From assembly GCA_021827665.1 (NCBI GenBank), contig JAKAUR010000004.1, positions 1 through 45,472 of the forward strand: 45,472 nucleotides of DNA. Direction: 5' to 3'. Every line of letters starts with the position of its first letter. The first letter of the stretch is position 1. The DNA is from Microcaldota archaeon (GTDB taxonomy: Archaea > Micrarchaeota > Micrarchaeia > Micrarchaeales > Micrarchaeaceae). The notes below the pieces were generated by a model. It was not told the origin of the DNA and did not search any database. It saw only the letters and a list, made by a program, of their open reading frames with translations. Positions 16,213 to 24,786 of this stretch are shown in pieces. Both the position numbers and the translations under genes were made by a program.

Positions 16213-16259
16213 CTATAAATATTTAACTATTTTAAATTTAAAATAGTTTAAATTTAAAC
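16213..16259 (+). promoter_or_regulatory. Promoter with two overlapping AT palindromes, probable PadR operator
   Basis: A TATA-like TATAAATATTTAA (16213-16225) leads into a perfect 24-bp palindrome with half AACTATTTTAAA (16225-16248), overlapped by a 14-bp palindrome GTTTAAATTTAAAC (16246-16259). They lie about 45-75 bp before padR and cover the expected transcription start, a good position for autorepression. Confidence 0.65.
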
Positions 16260-16301
16260 CATATTGATTTTTACCGCATTGTTCGGAACGCAAGTGAAGC
16301 C

Positions 16302-16658
16302 ATGGACAAAAAGCAGTTCAGCACCAAGTACATGAGCAAGGAGATGCGCAGGATGATATTCAAGCTCATGCTACTGAGCGAGATAAAGGAGAAGAAGCGC
16401 TACCCATACGAGCTTATAGAGCTCATGGCAAGCCAGAAGGCCGCATTTATAGGATCCAAAAGGAGCGAGATAAAAAATGACATTTACAACATAATACGCG
16501 GGCTGGAAAAATCTGGCTACGTGAAGATGGTCTCGAGCAGCAAGGGAAGCCAGGACAAAAAATATTACAAGATTACCCCGCAGGGCAGGGAAGCGTTGCT
16601 AAAATCGAAGAAGCTGATGCTGAGCTACATGAAGGAGCTCGTGAGGCTCATAAAGTAG
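16302..16658 (+). CDS. PadR-family transcription regulator
   Basis: 118 residues. Winged-helix PadR pattern: an N-terminal helix (MRRMIFKLMLLSEI), YPYELIELM, then NDIYNIIRGLEKSGYV as recognition helix, and a wing KKYYKITPQGREALL, with a C-terminal dimerisation helix (KKLMLSYMKELVRLIK). PadR dimers commonly repress transporter operons and release DNA on ligand binding. It is first in an operon with an ABC ATPase 9 bp downstream and a permease, and its promoter holds perfect palindromes, so it probably controls this export system and itself. The effector is unknown. Confidence 0.85.
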   Translation: MDKKQFSTKYMSKEMRRMIFKLMLLSEIKEKKRYPYELIELMASQKAAFIGSKRSEIKNDIYNIIRGLEKSGYVKMVSSSKGSQDKKYYKITPQGREALLKSKKLMLSYMKELVRLIK

Positions 16659-16666
16659 GTGTACCG

Positions 16667-17659
16667 ATGGCAGGCGAAGTCATAGAAATAAAGAATCTTG
16701 TCAAGAGATTTGGGGATTTCACCGCAGTAAACGGGATAAGCCTCAGCATAAAGGAGAACGAGATATTCGGAATTCTTGGACCGAACGGAGCCGGAAAGAC
16801 TACCACGATAAACATGATGCTCGGACTTATAATCCCGACAGAAGGCACGATAATCGTAGACGGATACAACATAAACAAGAATCCCGCAGTGATAAAGGAG
16901 AAGATGGGCCTCATGACCCAGGAAACAGTGGTTGACGGAGACCTGACCGCACAGCAGAACCTCGAGATATTCGCCGAGCTCTACGGGATGAAGGGAAAGG
17001 ACAAAGAAGATGCCATAGACTACGCCCTTGACGAGGCTGACCTGACCAATTTCAGGAACGCGAAGGCAGGATCGTTCTCTGGAGGAATGCAGAGGAGGCT
17101 GAACCTGGTAAAGTCCATGCTGCACAGCCCGAAGATACTCGTTCTTGACGAGCCCACCACCGGCCTCGACGTGCAGAACAGGGTGAGCATGTGGGACAGG
17201 ATAAGAAAGCTCAACAAGAGCGGAGTCACGATAATACTAACTACGCAGTACCTTGAAGAAGCGGATTCGCTGTGCAACAGGATAGCCATAATAGACCATG
17301 GCCAGCTCAAGGCGATAGGAACCCCCGGCGAGCTCAAGAGAATGGTAAGCGAGGGCAACATAATAGACATTTCGCTGAGGTTCGAGGACATAGAAAAGGG
17401 GGAGAAAGTAATAAAGCAGAAGCTGAAGATGGACTGCAAGGTGGTAGCGGACAGGATAAGCATAAATGCCGGAAAGGAGGATGTTAAAACGCTCAGTGCG
17501 ATAATAGCTGCTCTTGAGAAGGAGAAGATACCCATAATTGCGGCATCCATGCACCTGCCTACTCTTGATGACGTGTTCATAAGCCTCACCGGAGGCACCA
17601 TACGAGACGAACTGGGAGAGCAGAAATCCAACGCATCGAAGGTAATGTGGAGGAGATAA
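16667..17659 (+). CDS. ABC transporter ATPase, ABC-2 export type
   Basis: 330 residues. Walker A GPNGAGKTT, Q-loop in LMTQET, ABC signature SGGMQRRL, Walker B ILVLDEPTTGLD and H-loop region TTQYLEEAD are all intact. The C-terminal 90 residues are the extra domain seen in DrrA/CcmA-like exporters. It would power the permease encoded 3 bp downstream. It belongs to the padR operon. The substrate (lipid, drug, polysaccharide or surface component) cannot be read from the sequence. Confidence 0.9.
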   Translation: MAGEVIEIKNLVKRFGDFTAVNGISLSIKENEIFGILGPNGAGKTTTINMMLGLIIPTEGTIIVDGYNINKNPAVIKEKMGLMTQETVVDGDLTAQQNLEIFAELYGMKGKDKEDAIDYALDEADLTNFRNAKAGSFSGGMQRRLNLVKSMLHSPKILVLDEPTTGLDVQNRVSMWDRIRKLNKSGVTIILTTQYLEEADSLCNRIAIIDHGQLKAIGTPGELKRMVSEGNIIDISLRFEDIEKGEKVIKQKLKMDCKVVADRISINAGKEDVKTLSAIIAALEKEKIPIIAASMHLPTLDDVFISLTGGTIRDELGEQKSNASKVMWRR

Positions 17660-17661
17660 GA

Positions 17662-18816
17662 ATGTCGAACATAATCACTTCTACATTGGGAAAGGCTTAC
17701 ATACTGTACAAAAGGGACATGCTGATATTCAAGAGCAACCTGAGGGCGAACATAGTCAGGACTGTCCTCTTCCCGCTTATAATATTGATATTCTTCAGCA
17801 ACATAGGCGCCGTAGCGCACAACGTGCCTGTCGGCGTGGTGAACATGGCCAACAACGCCAATTCCTACAAGTTCGTCCAGTCGCTCTATGCGACCTCTTC
17901 TGACGGGCTGTTCAAGGTAGTGAGCATACCTTCGATGAGCCAGGGCATGTCTGAAGTCAATTCAGGCACCGTTTCGCTGCTGCTCGTAATAAATCCCACT
18001 GTAGGAACATCGTCAGAAAGCACCGGCATACTTGCGTATTACAGCAGCCCGGACGCTTCCACCGTCGAAGGCATACTGCCGACGATAAGTGCGGTAGCTT
18101 CTGAATTTTATTCAGGCTTAGGGTCGAGGAGCATAGTTCCGATAAATGCGCAGCCGCAGACACCGAACACAGAATTCGCCCCGACGCTCACTTCTGGACT
18201 CTCGACCAACTACGAAGACTTCCTTGTCGGTGGCGTCATAGCGCTTGTTGCGGTGTTTGGCACCCTTTTCGGAGGCGGCTTCACGCTGATAACGGACAAG
18301 CAGCTCGGAAACCTGAAGGCACTGCTGATAACCCCTCTGAACAGGTCCTCCGTCATGCTCGGAAAAACAATATATACCCTAACGCTTTCCGTGATAAGCA
18401 CCCTGCTCGTAATAGTCATATCCCTGTTCTTCGGAACTACGATACTCATGGGGCTCGTGGGGGTAGTATGGATATTCATACTCGTATTGATGCTCACGCT
18501 GGGCTTTACCGGCATATCGCTCATAATGGCTTCGAGAGTCAAGAAGCCCGAGATTTACGCCATATTCACACAGACCATAGCGCTTCCACTGTGGTTCCTA
18601 AGCGGCGCCTTCTTCCCTGCAGCGTCGATGCCAACGTGGATGAGGGTAATATCGACTGTGAATCCGATGACGTACGCAGTTGACGGCATAAGGGACGTAA
18701 TGATAACCGGCTCGTACCCGCTCAGCACGGCTTTGCCACAGATAGGAATACTGGCTCTGTTCGCGGTCATAATGCTCGGTTTGGCGATTAAACTGTTCAA
18801 GGTGCAGATAGCATGA
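17662..18816 (+). CDS. ABC-2 type transporter permease
   Basis: 384 residues from the ATG at 17662, which follows GGAGGAGAT. One N-terminal membrane helix (IVRTVLFPLIILIFFSNIG) is followed by a large extracytoplasmic domain of about 150 residues, then five C-terminal membrane helices with FGGGFTLITDKQLG and AIFTQTIALPLWFLSGAFFP, the typical ABC-2/YhgE-like layout. It pairs with the ATPase upstream, and its stop overlaps the start of the surface protein downstream (ATGA). Confidence 0.88.
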   Translation: MSNIITSTLGKAYILYKRDMLIFKSNLRANIVRTVLFPLIILIFFSNIGAVAHNVPVGVVNMANNANSYKFVQSLYATSSDGLFKVVSIPSMSQGMSEVNSGTVSLLLVINPTVGTSSESTGILAYYSSPDASTVEGILPTISAVASEFYSGLGSRSIVPINAQPQTPNTEFAPTLTSGLSTNYEDFLVGGVIALVAVFGTLFGGGFTLITDKQLGNLKALLITPLNRSSVMLGKTIYTLTLSVISTLLVIVISLFFGTTILMGLVGVVWIFILVLMLTLGFTGISLIMASRVKKPEIYAIFTQTIALPLWFLSGAFFPAASMPTWMRVISTVNPMTYAVDGIRDVMITGSYPLSTALPQIGILALFAVIMLGLAIKLFKVQIA

Positions 18817-20471
18817 GAGGTAAAAAAACATATTGGAGTTCAAAGTTCGGAGTCGCGGCAATCGTTTTGCTGCTTGCAATGTTTTACATCGGGACCGCTT
18901 CAGCACAGGTTTCCGGGCAGTCCGGCGGCATATCAAGCACTCCGCTGTCGCTCACCAACCTGTACGTTTCGCCCACGCCAGTTGTTGCAGGTGACACTGT
19001 AAACATAACATTCCAGCTCTTCAACTCTTATTCGCAGCCGCTGCAGGACGTCAACATACAGCTTGAAGCACAAGACCAGATAATAAACGTTTCGCCGGCC
19101 TACAGCTCCATAGAGAGCAGCATAGGCACCGGACTGGTTGGAGCCATAGGGTTCGACGAGTTCAGCTACACGCTGCACATACCATCTACACTGCAACAGG
19201 GAGATTACCCGATATACATAATAGCCACGTATAGGACCTCTGTTACGTCTGCAACAGGCCAGAGCGTAAGCACCCCGATGGAATCCGAAATACCGATATA
19301 CCTGTACGTATACGGAAAGCCCGCGGTAAAGGCCACGGCAGTGCCGACTACGCAGATAAGCCCAGGAGAGCCGTTCAGCCTTGGCATAAGCGTGCTCGAC
19401 ACAGGCACTGGCCCTATGACCAATGCAACGCTTACGCTCAGGAACTCAAGCAGCTTCAGCATAATAGGCACTCCGACATTCAATCTTGGCGCGCTCAATG
19501 AGGATTCCGCAGTGCAGGTAAGCGAGCCGATGTTTGCATCCCAGAACATAACGCCAGGCACCCATTACCTCAACGGCACGGTTACGTATGAAAACAGTGT
19601 CGGTGCAATGCTAACGGCAAGCGTGTCAATGCCAGTTAGCGTAGTAATAAACTCTCCCGAGATAGCAGTAAGCCTTGCCGGATCAGAGCCTTCTTCGCTA
19701 TACGCCGGGGCAAACCAGAGCGTCGAGGTCCTACTCCAGAATATAGGGACAGGCACTGCAAGGAACATAAGCGTGGAGTTCACAAGCGGCCCGTCGATAA
19801 GCGTGAGCAGCAGCGTGAACAGATTCTTTATAAACAGTCTCCCTGAAGGAGCTTCTACGACGGAACAGATATACGTAAACACGTACGGACAGAACATAAC
19901 GAACACTTCCATAGGAGCACGCCTGAGCTACGAGAATGCGAATTACAATAAAACATACAGCTCGGCACAGCAGCTCAAGCTGAACGTTGAGGGCTCTGCG
20001 CTCTACAGCATAGCAGGCTCCAAGTCAAGCCTGAGCGTTGGCTCCACCTACGTCCCGGTAACGCTGCAGATAAAGAACACGGGAAACGAGCCTGCAGATT
20101 CCGTGCTGCTGACCATGGAGAGCGTATATCCGGTGAGCATGGTTTCCTCTACGTACTACGTGAACAGCATAGCCCCGAACCAGACGGTCAACGCGACGTT
20201 CTACGTTAGCGTGGACAGCTCAGGACAGTCGGGAGACTACCCGATAACTCTTTACGAACAGTGGAAGCAGCCCAACAGCCCTCAGAGCCTTGAATTCTCG
20301 GGCTCCACGCAGTACTTCGTGACCGTAGGCACTACAACGAGCAGCACAACTGGCTATGCCGAGGACGCGGTAGCGGCCATAATAATGCTGTTGATAATAG
20401 CAATAGCGGTCCGCAGGGCGAGGAAGAGCAGGGGCAGAGCCAAGGAGGAAAAGCCAAAGAGAAAGGCATAA
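18813..20471 (+). CDS. Secreted, C-terminally anchored surface protein with CARDB/S-layer-like repeats
   Basis: 552 residues. It has an N-terminal signal or anchor helix (FGVAAIVLLLAMFYIGTASA), then about 480 extracellular residues rich in Ser/Thr with several N-x-S/T sites. At least four beta-sandwich units contain phrases such as VVAGDTVNITFQLFN, ISPGEPFSLGISVLDTG and TYVPVTLQIKNTGN, typical of CARDB/NEW3-like domains in COG1361 proteins. A C-terminal membrane helix (DAVAAIIMLLIIAIAV) and a basic tail of 20 residues (RRARKSRGRAKEEKPKRKA) end it. It is the last gene of the padR-ABC operon with a 4-bp overlap, so it may be a partner or extracellular guide for the exporter. That function is inferred. 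Confidence 0.8.
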   Translation: MRGKKTYWSSKFGVAAIVLLLAMFYIGTASAQVSGQSGGISSTPLSLTNLYVSPTPVVAGDTVNITFQLFNSYSQPLQDVNIQLEAQDQIINVSPAYSSIESSIGTGLVGAIGFDEFSYTLHIPSTLQQGDYPIYIIATYRTSVTSATGQSVSTPMESEIPIYLYVYGKPAVKATAVPTTQISPGEPFSLGISVLDTGTGPMTNATLTLRNSSSFSIIGTPTFNLGALNEDSAVQVSEPMFASQNITPGTHYLNGTVTYENSVGAMLTASVSMPVSVVINSPEIAVSLAGSEPSSLYAGANQSVEVLLQNIGTGTARNISVEFTSGPSISVSSSVNRFFINSLPEGASTTEQIYVNTYGQNITNTSIGARLSYENANYNKTYSSAQQLKLNVEGSALYSIAGSKSSLSVGSTYVPVTLQIKNTGNEPADSVLLTMESVYPVSMVSSTYYVNSIAPNQTVNATFYVSVDSSGQSGDYPITLYEQWKQPNSPQSLEFSGSTQYFVTVGTTTSSTTGYAEDAVAAIIMLLIIAIAVRRARKSRGRAKEEKPKRKA

Positions 20472-20476
20472 ATTTA

Positions 20477-20500
20477 TAACCGGATTATAAATATCGGTTA
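20477..20500 (+). promoter_or_regulatory. TATA box inside inverted repeat, promoter of the 20530 gene
   Basis: ATTATAAATA (20484-20493) is flanked by TAACCG (20477-20482) and CGGTTA (20495-20500), a 6-12-6 inverted repeat around the TATA element. Transcription would start near 20515, a few bases before GGTGA and the ATG at 20530. Confidence 0.55.
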
Positions 20501-20529
20501 ATCCCGGTATTTAACCCTCGGTGAGAATT

Positions 20530-21426
20530 ATGGCTGGAGGAAACATGTTAGTAGACAAAGTTATGAAGAAATACGGGGTTCCGGACTGGGTAAGACCCTA
20601 TGTTTACGCATACATAAGGAGCAACCCGTTAAACGCAGTCAGGCGTGGAATAAGCTTCATAGACGTCAAGAGAAAGAGAGGCAGGATAACCGGCAACGTC
20701 ATAGAGCTGCCAAACTCCGTGCAGTTCGATGTTTCCGACGTGATGAGAATAGTAGGGCTTTTCTATTCCGGAGAGGAAGAAAGCTCCAAAATAGCCGAAT
20801 CATGGTCGAAGGAGCTGCACGACTACGATTCGAAAAGGTATGCAGAGCATTTTGCTGCGCTTAGTGAAATAGAGCAAAAGCACCTAAGGGCCATAAGGAA
20901 CATGCTCGAAGGACTTGGGAAAAAATCCGGAATAGAAACCCAGGAGGTAAAAGTTCTATTCGAAAAGCTTGGCTCCGTAGCCGACTGGAAGGAGCGGATA
21001 ATAGCTTATGACCTAATACTCAAGTCGTCATACGGCAGCACCTTCGGTAACATATTCTACAAGGTTTTCTATCCAGTCATGCCTGAATACATGCGCTCAT
21101 TTGGCAAGGCCTTCTCATCTGAAGATGCAGAGGCAAACTGGGGCTACGAAGAAGCAAAGAGGATAATAAGGGACGGAGAGATAGAAACACAGAGGCTCGT
21201 GCAACTTTTCGGCGACCTGCTACCGCTGATCGGGAATATAATCAACGCCAACATGGACATAGCCGCCAAAGCCGGCATAGACAAGGAGGTCAGCCTGCTG
21301 CGGGACATAGCCATAGCCTATCCGATTTACATAGCCAAGGAGTGCGGAGCCGACATAAACGCGGAGAAGGAGACCGCCGCAATTCTCGAAACCCTCAAAA
21401 GGGGAAACAAGCCAGCAAAGGAATAA
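20530..21426 (+). CDS. Conserved-looking helical protein, possible ferritin-like fold
   Basis: 298 residues, start at the ATG after GGTGA (GTG at 20521 is an in-frame alternative). It is almost entirely alpha-helical. SEIEQKHLRAIRNMLE contains an ExxH motif, and later helices carry KERIIAYDLILKSSYG and DGEIETQRLVQLFGDLLPL. One ExxH with several other helical Glu residues is reminiscent of a ferritin-like four-helix bundle, but the second ExxH is absent, so this is weak. There is no signal peptide. It lies upstream of Alba on the same strand. Function unknown. Confidence 0.65.
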   Translation: MAGGNMLVDKVMKKYGVPDWVRPYVYAYIRSNPLNAVRRGISFIDVKRKRGRITGNVIELPNSVQFDVSDVMRIVGLFYSGEEESSKIAESWSKELHDYDSKRYAEHFAALSEIEQKHLRAIRNMLEGLGKKSGIETQEVKVLFEKLGSVADWKERIIAYDLILKSSYGSTFGNIFYKVFYPVMPEYMRSFGKAFSSEDAEANWGYEEAKRIIRDGEIETQRLVQLFGDLLPLIGNIINANMDIAAKAGIDKEVSLLRDIAIAYPIYIAKECGADINAEKETAAILETLKRGNKPAKE

Positions 21427-21506
21427 ATACGTTGACCGAGAAATAGTACCGATGGCCTGGCGGGCTGAGAGAATTCCCGCAGCATTATGCGCAACAAGTG
21501 ATATAC

Positions 21507-21806
21507 ATGGCAGACAACGAAAGGATTAACGACGCAGGAAGAGAAAATGTTGTATACATAGGCAAGAAACCGACGATGAACTATGTGTTGGCTGTCGTCA
21601 CGCAGTTCAACAGCGGAATGCCTGAGGTCACCATAAAGGCCAGGGGAAACGCGATATCGAGGGCTGTGGACGTCAAGGAGATAGTCCAGAACAAGTTCCT
21701 TCCAGGGCTCAAGGAGAAGAGCATAAAGACTTCGTCCGAAGAGATAAGCAACGAGGACGGCACAAAGTCGAAAGTTAGCGCGATACAGATAGTGCTGATG
21801 AAGTAA
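21507..21806 (+). CDS. albA: Chromatin protein Alba
   Basis: 99 residues. [20 protein letters not shown], with the Lys in the loop after strand 1, and [20 protein letters not shown] are the Alba hallmark segments (RNA/DNA-binding loop and helix 2). The C-terminal strand ends in AIQIVLMK. Alba dimers coat and bridge DNA and also bind RNA; acetylation of an N-terminal Lys lowers DNA affinity in Sulfolobus. The ATG at 21507 follows AAGTGAT, and an upstream in-frame start at 21498 is less likely. A T-rich terminator follows. Confidence 0.93.
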   Translation: MADNERINDAGRENVVYIGKKPTMNYVLAVVTQFNSGMPEVTIKARGNAISRAVDVKEIVQNKFLPGLKEKSIKTSSEEISNEDGTKSKVSAIQIVLMK

Positions 21807-21809
21807 ACC

Positions 21810-21836
21810 TTATTTTTATTTTTTATTCTTCTTTCT
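21810..21836 (+). terminator. T-rich terminator after albA
   Basis: A run of TTATTTTTATTTTTTATTCT type sequence directly follows the Alba stop, without a strong hairpin. T-rich tracts are the common archaeal termination signal. Confidence 0.5.
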
Positions 21837-21944
21837 GAGCGCCATCGCGCCTTTCAGAAAACTATAAATCCCTTATAATACAAATAATCGTGGTTCGGAC
21901 CCGCTTTTTGGGCTCGTTTCTGATTGCTTAATGCTGTGATTTTC

Positions 21945-23234
21945 ATGATAAGGACCGCTTATGTGAATGAGATAACTCCCGAAATGGACGGGAAGGAGGT
22001 TACAGTGGCCGGATGGGTTCACGAAGTCAGGGAGCTCGGAAAGGTTACGTTCCTGCTCCTTAGAGACATGAGTGGAATAGTACAGATAGTGGCCAAGAAA
22101 GGCACTACGGATGAATCCGTAATGGGCGCGCTGTCGCTGCCCAAGGAGAGCGTAATAAGCGTCAGGGGCACTGTGAAAGCCAACAAGGAGGCAAGGGCAG
22201 GATTCGAGATAGCCCCAATAGAGGTAAAAAATCTAAATCCGCTTTCAGCCAACATACCGTTTGAGGTGACAGGGAAGGTGCCTGTGGAGCTTGACGTAAG
22301 GCTGAACTACAGGTACATAGACCTCAGGCGCATACAGAGCACGGCCATATTCAGGATAGAATCTACGATATTGAATTCATTCAGGGAGAGCCTGCAGCAG
22401 AAGGGCTTCAACGAGATAAGGACCTCGTCCATAGTAGCCGAAGCCACCGAAGGCGGCTCTGAGCTATTCGAAATAAAGTATTTCGACGAAAAGGCTTTTC
22501 TTGCACAGTCGCCGCAGCTCTACAAGCAGTTCGCAGTCATAGGAGGCCTGGACAAGGTGTTCATGGTCATGCCGGTTTACAGGGCGGAGAAGTCAAACGA
22601 CACCTATCACATAAACGAAATAACGCAGATGGACGTGGAAATGGGCTTCGCAGACCACAACGATGCCATGCAGCTACTTGAGGAAACGCTCAAGCGCATA
22701 ATCGGAGACGTCAGAAGGAGCAACGTGCGCGAGCTGGAGGAGCTCGATGTGAAGCTAGACGTGCCCTCGGTCAAGCGCGTTTCCTACGAAGAGGCTGTCG
22801 AAAGCCTGAAGGCCCACGGCGAAAGCATAAAACAGGGGGACGATTTTTCGAGGGAGAACGAGATCAAGCTTGGGGAGATATTCGGGGACGCCGTACTTGT
22901 ATGTGAATACCCCACCGCAGTAAGGGCGTTCTATTCAATGCCAAAAGAGGGAGATTCGGAGGTGTGCAACAGCTTCGACATGATATATAAGGGCTTGGAG
23001 ATAAGCAGCGGGGCGCAGAGGATACACATGCCTGAGATGCTGATAGAAGCAATAAAGAGAAAGGGCCTTGAGCCCAAAAACTTCGAATTCTACGTCAATG
23101 CATTCAGGTGCGGCGCACCACCGCATGCTGGATGGAGCATAGGCCTTGAGAGGCTTGCCATGAAGATGATGAACCTCCAAAACATAAGGGAGTGCACAAT
23201 GTTCCCAAGGGACAGGAAGAGGATAAGGCCGTAA
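21945..23234 (+). CDS. aspS: Aspartyl-tRNA synthetase, archaeal class IIb (possibly non-discriminating)
   Basis: 429 residues from the ATG at 21945, preceded by GTGAT. An N-terminal OB-fold anticodon-binding domain (VTVAGWVHEVRELGKVTFLL) is followed by the class II catalytic core: ATEGGSELF, FLAQSPQLYKQ, motif 2 around YRAEKSNDT/HINEITQMD, and motif 3 GWSIGLERLAMKM. It ligates Asp to tRNA-Asp. At position 26 it has His, where discriminating archaeal enzymes such as that of T. kodakarensis have Trp as I recall; His is associated with enzymes that also charge tRNA-Asn. The residue aligned with Lys85 is Arg, so the signature is mixed. The stop abuts the stop of the convergent MIP18 gene. Confidence 0.93.
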   Translation: MIRTAYVNEITPEMDGKEVTVAGWVHEVRELGKVTFLLLRDMSGIVQIVAKKGTTDESVMGALSLPKESVISVRGTVKANKEARAGFEIAPIEVKNLNPLSANIPFEVTGKVPVELDVRLNYRYIDLRRIQSTAIFRIESTILNSFRESLQQKGFNEIRTSSIVAEATEGGSELFEIKYFDEKAFLAQSPQLYKQFAVIGGLDKVFMVMPVYRAEKSNDTYHINEITQMDVEMGFADHNDAMQLLEETLKRIIGDVRRSNVRELEELDVKLDVPSVKRVSYEEAVESLKAHGESIKQGDDFSRENEIKLGEIFGDAVLVCEYPTAVRAFYSMPKEGDSEVCNSFDMIYKGLEISSGAQRIHMPEMLIEAIKRKGLEPKNFEFYVNAFRCGAPPHAGWSIGLERLAMKMMNLQNIRECTMFPRDRKRIRP

Positions 23235-23528
23235 TCAGGTACGATATTTTATCTCGTCACTCATCATATCGGGACTCCACATTGGGTCCCAGACAAGCTC
23301 AAGCTCAACCTTTCCTATATTGGGAATTGATTCCAAGCGGAGCTGAGCATCCGCAAGTATGAGCGAGGTAACAGGGCACATTGCGCTAGTCATTGTAAGG
23401 GTTACCTTTACCTCTCCGGACCCATTAATGGCTATGCCGTATATAAGCCCAAGATTAACTATATCGGCATCCAATTCCGGATCCTTGCACTGTGAGAGCG
23501 CTTCTATTACTTCCTTTTTGGTTGCCAT
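23235..23528 (-). CDS. MIP18/SufT-family (DUF59) iron-sulfur assembly protein
   Basis: 97 residues. The DUF59 signature is clear: CKDPELDADIVNLGLIYGI, then VTLTMTSAMCPVTSLI with the conserved Cys, and ELVWDPMWSPDMMSDE at the end. Relatives (SufT, PaaD, MIP18/CIA2) help deliver iron-sulfur clusters to target proteins. The ATG at 23528 is chosen because a TATA-like GATTAAATATTGG lies about 30 bp upstream; an ATG at 23546 is in frame. The Fe-S client could include the radical SAM protein in this window, but nothing links them directly. Confidence 0.88.
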   Translation of the reverse strand: MATKKEVIEALSQCKDPELDADIVNLGLIYGIAINGSGEVKVTLTMTSAMCPVTSLILADAQLRLESIPNIGKVELELVWDPMWSPDMMSDEIKYRT

Positions 23529-23664
23529 CTTACCGGTATAAATCATTCCAAGCCAATATTTAATCGTTTCTGGATAATCTTTAACGCTGCATACAAAAGT
23601 GCAATATGTTGAAGAGGAAAGAGTCGGCGTGCCTATGCCCAGAAACAGCTCAATGAAACAATTG

Positions 23665-24669
23665 TCACTGCCTTACGAATACCTTTTCGGCAGAGGCAAA
23701 GACCTTATCCACATACTCTTCGATTGCCTTGTCCATTTGTTTCTGCGTAACCTTCAGGGTGAAGCCCGAAGCCATCTCGTGCCCGTTGCCTCCTAGCGCT
23801 GAGGACAGCAATGATGAGTTTATGCCGTTTTCGCTTCTCACATGGGCAGACCAGTCCTTTGTGGTGACAAATATCTGTATGTTGGCACCGGTTATCTGCT
23901 TTATCTTGGCGCACGCCATATTGCTCTGCAAGTTGTCCGCAAATGCTATCCCTATCTTATACCTGCCAACGTCCAACGTCCTGACAGTATCGTTGAGCAT
24001 CTTAAGGTTTTCACCTTCGGATTTCTTGTATTCTGCGTATATCTGGTCTATTATCCCTCCGCTTATGGATCCAGTTGCCACGCGCTCGACCAATGAGCCC
24101 CTTAGCTCATTGGAATGCATGTCGTCCCTGTCCAGAAAGGCTATGCATTGGGACATTCTTACCAAAGCCTCGTCAAGCTCTTTGTCCTCTGGCCTCAGGT
24201 TGAAATCAGTGAGATGGGCCAATGATGAGAGCTTTTTGCATACGTCGTCGCCGGTGCAGAAATTCTCGTATACGAGCTCTGCTGCGCACCTGTTCTTGTC
24301 CTCCCCATAGATAAGCATTTCCGCAATCGGCTTCATTTTCAGCGCGGCGGCCTCGGGCCATGGATGATGGTCCAACCATATTATTTTGTTGCTGCGCGAT
24401 TTGACACCCTCGAATTTTGAGCACAGCTCTTCGTATCCTTCAGCAGACATCGAAACGTCGGCAATGTATATGTAAGTGTCTTTGGCTGAGTCGAGCTTCG
24501 AAATAGTGGAAAGCATCTCCGCTCTCCCAGGGTTTGTGAAAAGCACCTCTTTGACCGACCCCCTTAAAAACCTGGACAGCTCTGCAGCGCTGGCTATCCC
24601 GTCAAAATCCCTCCTGTGGCTTATTATAATGGATTTTTGAGCCATGCGAATACCCCAGCCAATCTTCAT
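23665..24669 (-). CDS. DHH/DHHA1 phosphoesterase
   Basis: 334 residues. DHH-family motifs in order: RRDFDGIASA (DxDG), ADVSMS, the eponymous DHH in WLDHHPW, and the DHHA1 box GGNGHEMASGF at the C-terminus. These metal (Mn2+) enzymes split phosphodiester bonds of single-stranded DNA/RNA, nanoRNA or cyclic dinucleotides; archaeal members include RecJ-like nucleases. Which substrate applies here is not clear. TATAAATT about 28 bp before the ATG at 24669 supports a leaderless start there; ATG at 24645 (MAQKSI) is the alternative. Confidence 0.88.
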   Translation of the reverse strand: MKIGWGIRMAQKSIIISHRRDFDGIASAAELSRFLRGSVKEVLFTNPGRAEMLSTISKLDSAKDTYIYIADVSMSAEGYEELCSKFEGVKSRSNKIIWLDHHPWPEAAALKMKPIAEMLIYGEDKNRCAAELVYENFCTGDDVCKKLSSLAHLTDFNLRPEDKELDEALVRMSQCIAFLDRDDMHSNELRGSLVERVATGSISGGIIDQIYAEYKKSEGENLKMLNDTVRTLDVGRYKIGIAFADNLQSNMACAKIKQITGANIQIFVTTKDWSAHVRSENGINSSLLSSALGGNGHEMASGFTLKVTQKQMDKAIEEYVDKVFASAEKVFVRQ

Positions 24670-24748
24670 ATGTTGTTTTCTAGAATTTAATTTATAGCGT
24701 TATGTTATTGTCTTATATTGGAATCGACAATCATAGTAGGATGTAAAT

Positions 24749-24760
24749 TGTGCATGCACA
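24749..24760. repeat. 12-bp perfect palindrome upstream of the DHH gene
   Basis: TGTGCATGCACA lies upstream of the TATA element of the DHH gene and downstream of the stop of the next gene. It could be an operator, but a palindrome of this length can arise by chance. Confidence 0.4.
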
Positions 24761-24786
24761 GGCAAGGCGCATTCTAGAGCGACGCC

